Positions 1-10,001 of a DNA stretch of 34,363 bases are shown in pieces. A model generated the notes under the pieces. It was not told the DNA's origin. It saw only the letters and a program-made list of their open reading frames with translations, and searched no databases. Numbering within the stretch: the first letter of the stretch is position 1; each line of letters starts with the position of its first letter. Source of the DNA: Bacteroidaceae bacterium (GTDB lineage Bacteria > Bacteroidota > Bacteroidia > Bacteroidales > Bacteroidaceae); assembly GCA_017407905.1 (NCBI GenBank), contig JAFQVS010000048.1, forward strand, positions 1-34,363, read 5' to 3'. The translations under genes and the position numbers were made by a program.

Positions 1-41
1 CGCAGCACCCTTAAAACAATCGTAAACCGAAATGACAAGCT

Positions 42-91
42 GGGCCTCCGACCGAGTGAGCGCACTGTTGCCTCACGAGCAAAGGAGGCCC
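42..91. repeat. two-tier inverted repeat (hairpin)
   Basis: GGGCCTCC at 42-49 pairs with GGAGGCCC at 84-91, and inside it GTGAG at 56-60 pairs with CTCAC at 72-76. The stretch 1-258 holds no convincing gene; besides this hairpin it contains the dispersed repeat at 122-245. The hairpin lies downstream of the minus-strand lipoprotein gene and could be a terminator or a REP-like unit, but there is no clean T-tract on either side. Confidence 0.45.
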
Positions 92-121
92 TGCGACAAT
101 TTCTTTAGGTGCAGGTTTTTT

Positions 122-245
122 GCTTACTTTTTTCCCAAAAAAAAGTAAGTTATAAAATATAACGCGAAAGAGAGAATAGCCGCAGAAATATTCCGAGAAG
201 GTGATAGATAGAATTATCTCGACCACACCTTTTTGCTACTGAGCC
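122..245 (-). repeat. dispersed repeat, copy 1
   Basis: Read on the minus strand, this 124-bp block starts GGCTCAGTAGCAAAAAGG, runs through a central segment, and ends in a small hairpin made of CTTACTTTTTT and AAAAAAGTAAG. It matches 12653-12775 (plus strand) over its whole length with scattered mismatches, and the first 30 bases also match 12358-12387. It begins 13 bases beyond the stop codon of the lipoprotein gene, so it sits in the 3' untranslated region. No reading frame is conserved between copies; it looks like a non-coding intergenic repeat. Confidence 0.8.
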
Positions 246-258
246 GCAATATTGACAG

Positions 259-753
259 TTACAGCGGAAGAAAATCAAGGCCGAGGATAAGAGTTTCCGA
301 GGCGTTGCCCTTGTGTGGCGGCTCGTAAAGGGGCGCTCTTCGCAAATCATTATGAAGCACCGCCGTATCGCCGAGAATCGGGACGTACAGCGTGCCACTT
401 ACCACCTCGCACACACTGTCATCCTGCACGGTATATGAGAAGCGTATGTGCAGCGTCAGAGAATCATCGGGCGATAGTTGCGCCTCGACCGTAAGCGGCG
501 AGTGCCTACCGTGTGCATCGAGCATAAGGCGCCTGCTGTCCGAGGGGCGATAATCGGCTGCCACAATGTGTACAGCGCCACCGACGGTCCCGCCATCCGA
601 TGCGAAAGGCAGCCGCCCGAGCATCCCGCGCCGCGTATGCAGCCGAGGCTCGTCGGCAACAAAATGACGATGCACGACACTGCCCGAGGGAGTGTCGTCG
701 GTGCCGCAAGCCACAATCAGCACAAAAATCGCCAATAACAACGCACGTAACAT
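259..753 (-). CDS. small lipoprotein of unknown function
   Basis: 164 residues. The N-terminus is a short hydrophobic signal (LRALLLAIFVLIVAC) with a lipobox and lipidation Cys16, followed by GTDD, so the protein should be a membrane-anchored lipoprotein. The rest shows no motif I recognise; the middle (residues about 90-135) alternates hydrophobic and polar residues as a beta-rich domain would. It lies 60 bases downstream of queA on the same strand and may be co-transcribed with it, but the gap contains a small inverted repeat (CTATTGA/TCAATAG) before the ATG. The first ATG is directly in front of the signal peptide, which supports the start. Function unknown. Confidence 0.75.
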   Translation of the reverse strand: MLRALLLAIFVLIVACGTDDTPSGSVVHRHFVADEPRLHTRRGMLGRLPFASDGGTVGGAVHIVAADYRPSDSRRLMLDAHGRHSPLTVEAQLSPDDSLTLHIRFSYTVQDDSVCEVVSGTLYVPILGDTAVLHNDLRRAPLYEPPHKGNASETLILGLDFLPL

Positions 754-813
754 TTTACTATTGAATAATCAATAGAAAAACATTACAAAAAAGCAAAATG
801 TTCTAAAAAAATC

Positions 814-2028
814 CTACGGAACAAGCAGCGAGCTGTCGCCGTAGCTCAGAAAACGAAAATCGTTGGCAAGAGCATAGTCGTAGATGCGCCTCCAATCGCC
901 CTTTACAAAGGCCGATACAAGCAACAGCAACGTGCTCTTGGGTTGATGAAAATTCGTTACAATAGCCTTCACGATATTGTAGCGATAGCCCGGAGCAATT
1001 ATTATCTGCGTATATGTGTGCAGACGCTCCATTGCATTGCGGCGCATATAAGCGGCAAGAGCCTCAAGCGCCTCGACGGGGGCGATGGTATGCTCGCGCT
1101 CGTATGGCACCCACTGCGACACAAAGAGCTCGTCGGCGGCAATATCGGGATTCTCGCTGACAGCCTCCCCAAGAAAATAGAGGCTTTCGAGCGTGCGCAC
1201 CGACGTTGTTCCGACGGCCACCACCCCTCGTCCGTCGGCTGCGATAAGCGCCTCGACGAGCGACAAAGATACCTCGATGTACTCCTCGTGCATCGTGTGT
1301 TCGCCTATTGAATCGCTCTTGACGGGCTTGAAAGTACCCGCTCCGACGTGCAGCGTTACCTCGGCAAGAGCCACCCCTTTATCGGCGAGCGCACCCAGCA
1401 CCTCGGGCGTAAAGTGCAGCCCTGCGGTAGGTGCCGCCACCGAGCCTTTTATCTTGGAATATACCGTCTGATAGGTCTCTTTATCGCCCTCCTCGGTGCG
1501 ACGATTAAGATAGGGAGGGATGGGAAGCTCGCCCGCAGCCTCAAGAACCTCGGCAAAGGAGAAGGCGCCGTCCCACGCAAAGCGCACGCTGTTTACCGCG
1601 CCCGCACACAGACGCTCGGCAGTGAGCCTCACCTCGCGGCCGTTTATAGTGAATGCCTGCTTGAGCTTTCCACTCTTCCAGCGGGCCGAATTTCCCACGA
1701 GGCACTGCCACACACACTCACGTGTCTGTTGAAAAATCAACTGATAGTCGTTGGGAGCCTCTGGTTCGAGACAGAAAATCTCGATGGTCGCCCCCGTCTC
1801 CTTGCGGAAACGCAGACGCGCCTGAATAACCTTTGTGTTATTAAAAACCATCAGCGAGCCGGCCGGAATATGCTCGGGCAGGTTGCAAAAAGTATCCTGC
1901 GAGACACTGCCCCCTTTGTACAGAAGCAGTTTCGAGCTGTCGCGTCGCGCAAGCGGATATTTTGCAATCCTCTCATCGGGCAACGCATAATCATATTCGG
2001 CAATCTCAATATTGCGGGTATCTGTCAT
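814..2028 (-). CDS. queA: S-adenosylmethionine:tRNA ribosyltransferase-isomerase QueA
   Basis: 404 residues. QueA transfers and isomerises the ribosyl group of S-adenosylmethionine onto 7-aminomethyl-7-deazaguanine in tRNA, giving epoxyqueuosine at the wobble position of GUN-decoding tRNAs. Family signatures are visible: YDYALPDERIAKYPLARRDSS at the N-terminus, PTAGLHFTPEVL (about 200-211), LHVGAGTFKPV, HTMHEEYIEV, GTTSVRTLE and the C-terminal TNFHQPKSTLLLLVSAF. It is longer than the enterobacterial enzyme (about 356 residues), mainly through the region around 280-320, as seen in other Bacteroidota homologues. It is transcribed in the same direction as groESL but is separated from it by a terminator, and a TAATTTTG box lies just upstream. 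No other queuosine gene is in the window. Confidence 0.95.
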   Translation of the reverse strand: MTDTRNIEIAEYDYALPDERIAKYPLARRDSSKLLLYKGGSVSQDTFCNLPEHIPAGSLMVFNNTKVIQARLRFRKETGATIEIFCLEPEAPNDYQLIFQQTRECVWQCLVGNSARWKSGKLKQAFTINGREVRLTAERLCAGAVNSVRFAWDGAFSFAEVLEAAGELPIPPYLNRRTEEGDKETYQTVYSKIKGSVAAPTAGLHFTPEVLGALADKGVALAEVTLHVGAGTFKPVKSDSIGEHTMHEEYIEVSLSLVEALIAADGRGVVAVGTTSVRTLESLYFLGEAVSENPDIAADELFVSQWVPYEREHTIAPVEALEALAAYMRRNAMERLHTYTQIIIAPGYRYNIVKAIVTNFHQPKSTLLLLVSAFVKGDWRRIYDYALANDFRFLSYGDSSLLVP

Positions 2029-2045
2029 CTTTTTCTAATTTTCGG

Positions 2046-2053
2046 CAAAATTA
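2046..2053 (-). promoter_or_regulatory. candidate -7 box of queA
   Basis: On the minus strand the octamer TAATTTTG matches the Bacteroidota -7 consensus TAnnTTTG and lies 17 bases upstream of the queA ATG. TTG triplets exist upstream, but at 16 and 24 bases rather than the preferred 19-21, so only the -7 element is convincing. Confidence 0.45.
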
Positions 2054-2222
2054 CCCATTTCCTCGGACACAATGAAACAATTTTGTGTAATTTCTCTAAA
2101 TTTAGCAGCTGCGCGTTTTTACAATTGCACAGCAGTCTTGCAAGAAAGAATCTTTATTTTAGAATATTGGCATCCCATAAAATCTAAAAAAAAAAACGAC
2201 AGAAGCAAAAAGAGAGCACAAT

Positions 2223-2256
2223 AAAAAATCGTGCCCGCAATTATGCAGACACGATT
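2223..2256 (-). terminator. rho-independent terminator after groEL
   Basis: On the minus strand AATCGTG and CACGATT form a stem (2227-2233 with 2250-2256), followed by a T-rich run. It begins 28 bases past the groEL stop codon, the right place to end the groES-groEL transcript and insulate queA. Confidence 0.6.
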
Positions 2257-2284
2257 CTTTATTTTTTTTAGTGGTCGTTTTTTT

Positions 2285-3937
<1,653 letters not shown>

Positions 3938-3955
3938 TCAATTAAACATTTACTC

Positions 3956-4228
3956 TTATCCCATAATAGCAAGCACGTCGCTCTGACGCATAATGAGGTA
4001 CTTTTCGCCCTCAAGCTCAAGCTCGGTACCGGCATATTTTCCATAGAGCACGTGGTCGCCCACGGCAATCACCATCTCCTCGTCTTTTGTACCGTTACCA
4101 ACTGCCACTACCTTACCCTGAAGGGGTTTCTCTTTTGCTGTATCGGGGATTATGATACCGCCGATAGTCTTTTCCTCTGCTGCCATAGGCAGTATGAGCA
4201 CTCTGTCTGCCAAAGGTTTAATGTTCAT
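3956..4228 (-). CDS. groES: co-chaperonin GroES (10 kDa)
   Basis: 90 residues, slightly shorter than E. coli GroES. It caps the GroEL ring. The fold signature is clear: [11 protein letters not shown] at the N-terminus, the mobile loop region [21 protein letters not shown] (residues about 18-38) that contacts GroEL, and [34 protein letters not shown] at the end. It is the first gene of the groES-groEL operon and is divergent from the RND efflux operon across a 307-base A+T-rich gap. Confidence 0.98.
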   Translation of the reverse strand: MNIKPLADRVLILPMAAEEKTIGGIIIPDTAKEKPLQGKVVAVGNGTKDEEMVIAVGDHVLYGKYAGTELELEGEKYLIMRQSDVLAIMG

Positions 4229-4535
4229 AATTGCGTTTTTATTATTTAAGTTTTTACTATTTTATTAACTAAAATATTGTTAGTGCCGCATACCGGACAC
4301 ATAAATATTATAACCAAAAGCGTGCCAAAATGTTTTTTGTGCCAAAAAAATTGAAAAGCCGATAAAAAAGAGTAAGAAATGCGCCATTTTGACACACCGA
4401 CCTCAAATTCTGACACGCGACTGACAGAAAAACCGAACTACAAAAAAAATTAACCCCGTCGGCCCCTTTTATTAGGTAAAAAATTCTTATTTTCGCGGAT
4501 AATAAAAGTAAAATCAACAAAAATCAGATAAGCGT
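4229..4535. other. divergent intergenic region groES / RND operon
   Basis: About 307 bases, A+T-rich. It must carry the groES promoter (minus) and the efflux-operon promoter (plus). I find no CIRCE inverted repeat (TTAGCACTC-N9-GAGTGCTAA) and no open frame with a recognisable product. The best promoter-like match on the plus strand is TATTTTCG at 4488-4495, a near-consensus -7 box, but it lacks a TTG at the right distance. Confidence 0.4.
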
Positions 4536-5612
4536 ATGAACAAATTTGTCAAATGGGGAATTGTCGGCGTCATTGTAGCCGGAGCCATTTATATGGGCAT
4601 AAACACCTTTACCCCACAAGTGAACGAGGAACTAAAAGAGGCCCCCGTGCAACCAAAAGCCAAGCAGAGCAAAGAGTTAAACGTAAAAGCCGTGGTACTG
4701 ACCGAGACCTCACTTGCCGACGAGTATCCCGTGAGCGGTAGTTTCATTCCCGACGAAGAGGTTGACCTCTCGTTCGAGACATCGGGCAAGATAACCGATA
4801 TTTTCTTCAAGGAGGGTTCGCAGGTAGCTGCGGGCGAGCTTCTGGCCAAGATTAACGACGCCCCCTTGCAGGCCGAGCTACGCAAGCTCGAGTCGCAGCT
4901 CAAGCTCTACACCGACCGTATGCACCGCCAGAATGTGCTGCTCGAGAAAGAGGCTGTCAGTCAGGAGGCTTTTCAGGAGGCACAGACAAGCCTCGCAATC
5001 CTGCGCGCCGAGATTGACGGAGTAAAGTCAAAGATAGCACAGACCGAGCTTCGCGCCCCCTTCAGCGGAGTAATCGGCCTCAGACAGATGAGCGTGGGAA
5101 GCTACGCATCATCCACCACCACAATTGCCAAGCTCACAAAAATAAACCGTCTTAAGCTGGAGTTTGCAATCCCCGAGCGTTACGCAGGCATCATAAAGAC
5201 CGGCACAAAAGTCAAATTCTTTGCCGTGGGCGACCTTGAGGAGCGCACAGCTGAAATTTATGCCATCGACTCGCACATACACAACGACACACGCTCGTTC
5301 ACCGTACGCGCAATATACGACAACAACGACGGACGCCTCTACCCCGGCCGCTTTGCCAACATAACCCTCACGACACAGACCTTCAAGAGCACAATCTCGG
5401 TGCCCAGCGAGGCCATTGTATCCGAGATGGGAATAGATAAAGTGTTCCTCTACAAGAGCGGAAAAGCCCAGCCCGTAGAGATAAAAAAAGGCCTGCGCAG
5501 CGAGTCGCACGTACAGGTTCTGCAAGGCCTACAGGTTGGCGACACCGTAATTACCACCGGAACAATGCAGCTGCGCACCGGCCAGCGTGTCGTACTCGAC
5601 GAGGTTAAATAA
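4536..5612 (+). CDS. RND efflux periplasmic adaptor (membrane fusion protein)
   Basis: 358 residues. Adaptor subunit that links an inner-membrane RND pump to an outer-membrane channel. Domain order: N-terminal membrane anchor/signal (residues about 7-24), first beta-barrel/lipoyl half with GKITDIFFKEGSQVAAGELLAKINDAPL (about 83-110), an alpha-hairpin of coiled-coil character (about 112-165), second lipoyl half with AELRAPFSGVIGLRQMSVGSYAS (about 168-190), then beta-barrel and membrane-proximal domains ending in GLRSESHVQVLQGLQVGDTVITTG. It is the first gene of a three-gene operon with the pump and a TolC-like channel. The substrate is not visible; co-location with an AcrB-type pump suggests drugs, bile salts or other toxic amphiphiles. 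Confidence 0.95.
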   Translation: MNKFVKWGIVGVIVAGAIYMGINTFTPQVNEELKEAPVQPKAKQSKELNVKAVVLTETSLADEYPVSGSFIPDEEVDLSFETSGKITDIFFKEGSQVAAGELLAKINDAPLQAELRKLESQLKLYTDRMHRQNVLLEKEAVSQEAFQEAQTSLAILRAEIDGVKSKIAQTELRAPFSGVIGLRQMSVGSYASSTTTIAKLTKINRLKLEFAIPERYAGIIKTGTKVKFFAVGDLEERTAEIYAIDSHIHNDTRSFTVRAIYDNNDGRLYPGRFANITLTTQTFKSTISVPSEAIVSEMGIDKVFLYKSGKAQPVEIKKGLRSESHVQVLQGLQVGDTVITTGTMQLRTGQRVVLDEVK

Positions 5613-5640
5613 CATACAAAAAACCACAGAGAAAAGAGGT

Positions 5641-8600
5641 ATGAATATTTCAGAATTAAGCATACGCCGTCCGGTGCTTGCCACCGTGCTCACACTCATT
5701 ATCCTGCTCTTCGGTGCAGTGGGATACATTAGTTTGGGAGTGCGCGAGTATCCATCGGTCGATAATCCAATAATATCGGTATCCTGCTCCTACGCCGGAG
5801 CCAATGCCGATGTAATCGAGAATCAGATAACCGAGCCCCTCGAACAAAATATCAACGGAATCCCGGGCATCCGCTCGCTCACCAGCGTCAGCCAGCAGGG
5901 AAGCAGCCGCATCACCGTCGAGTTTGAGCTATCGGTTGACCTTGAGACAGCCGCCAACGACGTGCGCGACAAAGTATCGCGCGCCCAGCGCTATCTGCCA
6001 CGCGACTGCGACCCCCCGACAGTATCAAAAGCCGACGCCGACGCCACCCCCATCCTTATGGTGGCCATACAGAGCGAGAAGCGCTCGCTGCTCGAACTTA
6101 GCGAGATTGCCGACCTCACGGTAAAGGAGCAGCTACAAACAATCCCCGAGGTGAGCAGCGTGTCAATATGGGGCGAGAAGCGTTACTGTATGCGACTGTG
6201 GCTCGACCCCATAAGAATGGCCGGCTACGGCATCACCCCGATGGACGTAAAGAACGCCCTCGACGCCGAGAACATCGAGCTTCCCTCGGGAAGCATCGAG
6301 GGCGATAATATCGAGCTTGCCATCCGCACATTGGGCCTTATGACCACCACCGAACAATTCAACAACCTTATAATAAAGGAGAACAATGGGCGCGTGGTAC
6401 ATTTCAGCGACATTGGACACGCCGAGCTCAGCGCCCGCGACCTAAAGAGCTATATGAAAATGAACGGCGTTCCTATGGTAGGCGTCGTTGTGGTGCCACA
6501 GCCCGGAGCCAACCACATAAACATCGCCGAGGCCGTTTACGAGCGTATGGAGAAGATGAAAAAAGACCTCCCCGAGGATGTAAACTACAAATACGGATTC
6601 GACAACACAAAATTCATCCGCGCATCAATCAACGAGGTAAAGAGCACCGTCTATGAGGCGTTCGTGCTTGTGATTATCATCATATTCCTGTTCCTGCGCG
6701 ATTGGCGCGTAACCCTCGTGCCCTGCATCGTTATTCCCGTCTCGCTCATCGGAGCATTCTTCATAATGTACGTGCTCGACTTTTCAATAAACGTCCTCTC
6801 GATGCTTGCCATAGTGCTATCGGTGGGACTTGTGGTCGATGACGCCATTGTTATGACCGAGAATATATACATACGCATCGAGCGCGGAATGCGCCCCTTT
6901 GCCGCCGGCATCGAGGGTGCCAAAGAGATTTTCTTTGCCGTAATATCAACCACCATAACCCTTTTGGCAGTGTTCCTGCCTATCGTCTTTATGGAGGGAA
7001 CAACCGGCCGCCTGTTCCGCGAGTTTAGCTTTGTGGTTGCCGGTTCGGTTATAATCTCGTCATTTGCGGCGCTTACCATCACCCCGATGCTCGCCACAAA
7101 AATCCTGAAGCGTCGCAAGGAGCAGAGCTGGCTGTACAATAAAACAGAGCCCTTCTTCGAGGGGTTGAACCGCTACTATGCCCTGAGCCTCGACTTTTTC
7201 CTCAAGAACCGCTACCTTGCCATCATAATTATGATAGCAGCCTTCATCGGCTGCGGCTGGCTGTGGAACACAATCCCCGCCGAGATGGCCCCAATGGAAG
7301 ACCGTTCGAGCATAACCATTCGCACAATGGGTGCCGAGGGTGTAACCTACGAATATATGCGCGACTACACCGAGGAGATTAGCCGTCTGGCCGACTCCAT
7401 TGTGCCCGACGCCGCCTTTATAACAGCCCGCGTATCGAGCGGCTCGGGTAACGTACAGATTACACTGAAAGACCTCGGCGAGCGCGACTACTCGCAGATG
7501 CAGGTGGCCGAGCAGCTCTCAAAAGCCGTTCGCAGCAAGACCGACGCCCGTGCCTTTGTGCAGCAGCAATCGACCTTCGGCAGCCGTCGCGGAGGAATGC
7601 CCGTACAATATGTGATTCAGGCAACCGACCTCGAAAAGCTGCAAGAGGTACTCCCCGCGTTCCTCAATAAGGTCTATGACAACCCCACATTCCAAATGGC
7701 CGACGTCAACCTAAAATTCAGTAAGCCCGAGATTCAGGTGGCTATCAACCGCGAGAAGGCCAATATTATGGGCGTAAAGACAAAAGACATTGCACAGACA
7801 CTGCAATACGGCCTCAGCGGACAGCGTATGGGCTATCTTTATCTGAGCGGCAAGCAGTACGAAATTGTAGGCGAGATTAACCGTCAGCAGCGTAACGCCC
7901 CCTCGAACCTAAAGGCCATCTACGTGCGCAGCAGCAAAGGCGAAATGATACAGATGGAGAATCTTGTCGATCTTATCGAGAGTATCGCCCCGCCCAAGCT
8001 CTATCGTTACAACCGCTTCGTATCGGCAACAGTATCGGCCGGCCTTGCCGAGGGAAAGACCATTGGCGACGGCCTCGACGAGATGGACAAAATAGCCAAA
8101 GAGACACTCGACGACTCGTTCCGCACAGCCCTCACAGGCGACTCGCGCGAGTTCCGCGAGAGCTCTTCGAGCCTCTTCTTTGCCTTTGCCCTCGCCCTGC
8201 TGCTCATCTACCTTATTTTGGCCGCGCAATTCGAGAGTTTCAAAGACCCGTTCGTCATTATGCTCACCGTGCCTTTGGCCGTATGCGGAGCGCTTATATT
8301 TATGCTCTTTGGCGACCAGACGATGAACATATTCAGTCAGATTGGTATAATTATGCTTGTGGGCCTTGTGGCAAAGAACGGTATTCTGATTGTAGAGTTT
8401 GCCAACCAACGTCAAAAGAGCGGCATCGAAAAGGACAAAGCCATACGCGAGGCATCCATCCAACGTCTGCGCCCCATCCTTATGACCAGCGCCTCGACCG
8501 TACTCGGCCTTATGCCCCTTATGTTCGCCACCGGCGAGGGCTGTAACGGCCGCATAGCAATGGGAACAGCCGTAGTGGGCGGAATGTTAATATCGACACT

Positions 8601-8673
8601 ACTCACAATGTACATTGTACCCGCAATATACTCATACGTATCGACCAACCTTGCCAATAGTAACAAAGAATGA
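5641..8673 (+). CDS. RND efflux inner-membrane transporter (HAE1/AcrB type)
   Basis: 1010 residues. Proton-driven trimeric pump that captures amphiphilic substrates from the periplasm and outer leaflet. I start it at the ATG giving MNISELSIRRPVLATVLT, the standard pump N-terminus, with a purine-rich GAAAAGAGG just upstream, rather than at the in-frame ATG 54 bases earlier that overlaps the adaptor gene. Proton-relay residues are present: VVDDAIVMTENI with D400-D401 in the fourth transmembrane helix and K912 in LVGLVAKNGILIVEF in the tenth. The two halves each show six membrane segments around a large periplasmic loop. The stop codon overlaps the next gene's ATG by four bases (ATGA), so pump and channel are translationally coupled. 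Confidence 0.96.
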   Translation: MNISELSIRRPVLATVLTLIILLFGAVGYISLGVREYPSVDNPIISVSCSYAGANADVIENQITEPLEQNINGIPGIRSLTSVSQQGSSRITVEFELSVDLETAANDVRDKVSRAQRYLPRDCDPPTVSKADADATPILMVAIQSEKRSLLELSEIADLTVKEQLQTIPEVSSVSIWGEKRYCMRLWLDPIRMAGYGITPMDVKNALDAENIELPSGSIEGDNIELAIRTLGLMTTTEQFNNLIIKENNGRVVHFSDIGHAELSARDLKSYMKMNGVPMVGVVVVPQPGANHINIAEAVYERMEKMKKDLPEDVNYKYGFDNTKFIRASINEVKSTVYEAFVLVIIIIFLFLRDWRVTLVPCIVIPVSLIGAFFIMYVLDFSINVLSMLAIVLSVGLVVDDAIVMTENIYIRIERGMRPFAAGIEGAKEIFFAVISTTITLLAVFLPIVFMEGTTGRLFREFSFVVAGSVIISSFAALTITPMLATKILKRRKEQSWLYNKTEPFFEGLNRYYALSLDFFLKNRYLAIIIMIAAFIGCGWLWNTIPAEMAPMEDRSSITIRTMGAEGVTYEYMRDYTEEISRLADSIVPDAAFITARVSSGSGNVQITLKDLGERDYSQMQVAEQLSKAVRSKTDARAFVQQQSTFGSRRGGMPVQYVIQATDLEKLQEVLPAFLNKVYDNPTFQMADVNLKFSKPEIQVAINREKANIMGVKTKDIAQTLQYGLSGQRMGYLYLSGKQYEIVGEINRQQRNAPSNLKAIYVRSSKGEMIQMENLVDLIESIAPPKLYRYNRFVSATVSAGLAEGKTIGDGLDEMDKIAKETLDDSFRTALTGDSREFRESSSSLFFAFALALLLIYLILAAQFESFKDPFVIMLTVPLAVCGALIFMLFGDQTMNIFSQIGIIMLVGLVAKNGILIVEFANQRQKSGIEKDKAIREASIQRLRPILMTSASTVLGLMPLMFATGEGCNGRIAMGTAVVGGMLISTLLTMYIVPAIYSYVSTNLANSNKE

Positions 8674-9986
8674 AAAAGATAATATTTTCAACCGCAATAA
8701 TGTTGTGCTCGGCTCTTGCGCCGGCACAACAATTCAACAGCCTCAGAGAGTGCCTCGAAAGAGGGCTTGAGAATAACTACTCGCTGCGCATCGTGCGCAA
8801 CAAAGAGAGCATCGCCAAGAATAACACAGGGGCGGCAAACGCCGGAATGTTGCCCACGGCAACCCTCACGGCAGGCTACAGCGGCACGCTCAATAACACC
8901 GACGCAACGTCGCGCGCCGACGGCACAACGACAAGCGAGCGCAGCATCACCGACCACACTCTGCGCGGTGCGATAGACCTTCAGTGGACAATTTTCGACG
9001 GATTCAAGATGCAGGCCAACTATAATCGCCTAAAAGAGCTACACCTTATAAGTCAGACACAGACACGCATTGCCGTCGAGGATTATATTGCCACGTTTAC
9101 ATCGGAGTACTACAATTTCATAAAGCAGCTGCTGCGTATGAACAACCTCAACTATGCCGTAAAGCTCTCGCGCGAGCGTCTGCGCATAGTACAGGACAGA
9201 TACATCATTGGAAACAACTCGCGCCTCGACCTTTTGCAGGCACGCGTCGATTTTAACGCCGACAGCGCCGAGAGCGTCAAACAATTCGAGCGCCTCTCGA
9301 CCTCGCGCATACGTCTGCACGAGCTTATGGGCGAGAGCGACGTCGATACCTACCTTAATATGAAAGACAGCGTCATCTACAAAGAGTTTCCGCTCAATTT
9401 CGACGAGCTGTGGCAGGCCACCCTTGCAAGCAACGCCGAGCTTATAGCCTCGGCACAAGAGCAGCGCCTCGCCGAGATTGACTACAAGAGCATAAAGTCG
9501 CGCGACTACCCCTATATGCGTCTAAGCGCGGGCTACGGCTACACACACAATCGCTACGACATTAACGCCACAAAAAAGCGCAACCAATGGGGCGCCGATT
9601 TTGGCGTTACCCTCGGCTTTAATCTGTTCGACGGCAAACGCAGCCGCGAGCGCAAGAATGCCAAGCTGGCCATAAGCAACGCACAGCTCGAACATCAGAA
9701 CCTCGAACTTGCCCTCTTTGCCGATATTAACGAGCTGTGGCAGGCCTACGAAAATAACCGCCGACTGCTGAGCCTCGAAAAGCAAAATGTTGTTGCGGCA
9801 ATAGAGAATTACGACATTGCCCACGAGCGCTATCTTCTGGGCGACCTCTCGGGAATAGAGATGCGCGAGGCGCAGAAGAGCCTGCTCGACGCACAAGACC
9901 GCCTTTTGGACGCCGAGTACAACACAAAAGTGTGCGAAATATCACTCTTGCAGATTAGCGGCAAAATAGAAAAATATCTCGAATAA
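8670..9986 (+). CDS. TolC-family outer-membrane efflux channel
   Basis: 438 residues. Outer-membrane factor that completes the tripartite pump encoded by the two preceding genes. A signal peptide (KKIIFSTAIMLCSALAPAQQ) precedes the first TolC repeat (SLRECLERGLENNYSLRIVRNKESIAKNN), and the second repeat is visible further on (DFGVTLGFNLFDGKRSRERKNAKLAISNAQLE, about 305-337). Both halves are rich in long amphipathic helices with alanine, leucine and glutamine, as expected for the alpha-barrel tunnel. Unlike many Bacteroidota channels of this class it shows no lipobox cysteine. The gene starts inside the stop codon of the pump gene and is the last of the operon; the YihY gene follows after 15 bases and could still be co-transcribed. 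Confidence 0.93.
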   Translation: MKKIIFSTAIMLCSALAPAQQFNSLRECLERGLENNYSLRIVRNKESIAKNNTGAANAGMLPTATLTAGYSGTLNNTDATSRADGTTTSERSITDHTLRGAIDLQWTIFDGFKMQANYNRLKELHLISQTQTRIAVEDYIATFTSEYYNFIKQLLRMNNLNYAVKLSRERLRIVQDRYIIGNNSRLDLLQARVDFNADSAESVKQFERLSTSRIRLHELMGESDVDTYLNMKDSVIYKEFPLNFDELWQATLASNAELIASAQEQRLAEIDYKSIKSRDYPYMRLSAGYGYTHNRYDINATKKRNQWGADFGVTLGFNLFDGKRSRERKNAKLAISNAQLEHQNLELALFADINELWQAYENNRRLLSLEKQNVVAAIENYDIAHERYLLGDLSGIEMREAQKSLLDAQDRLLDAEYNTKVCEISLLQISGKIEKYLE

Positions 9987-10001
9987 AAACAGCCCACGAG
10001 T

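Noticed and set aside
4229..4535. CIRCE/HrcA operator upstream of groESL
   Set aside because: No TTAGCACTC-N9-GAGTGCTAA inverted repeat or close variant is present.
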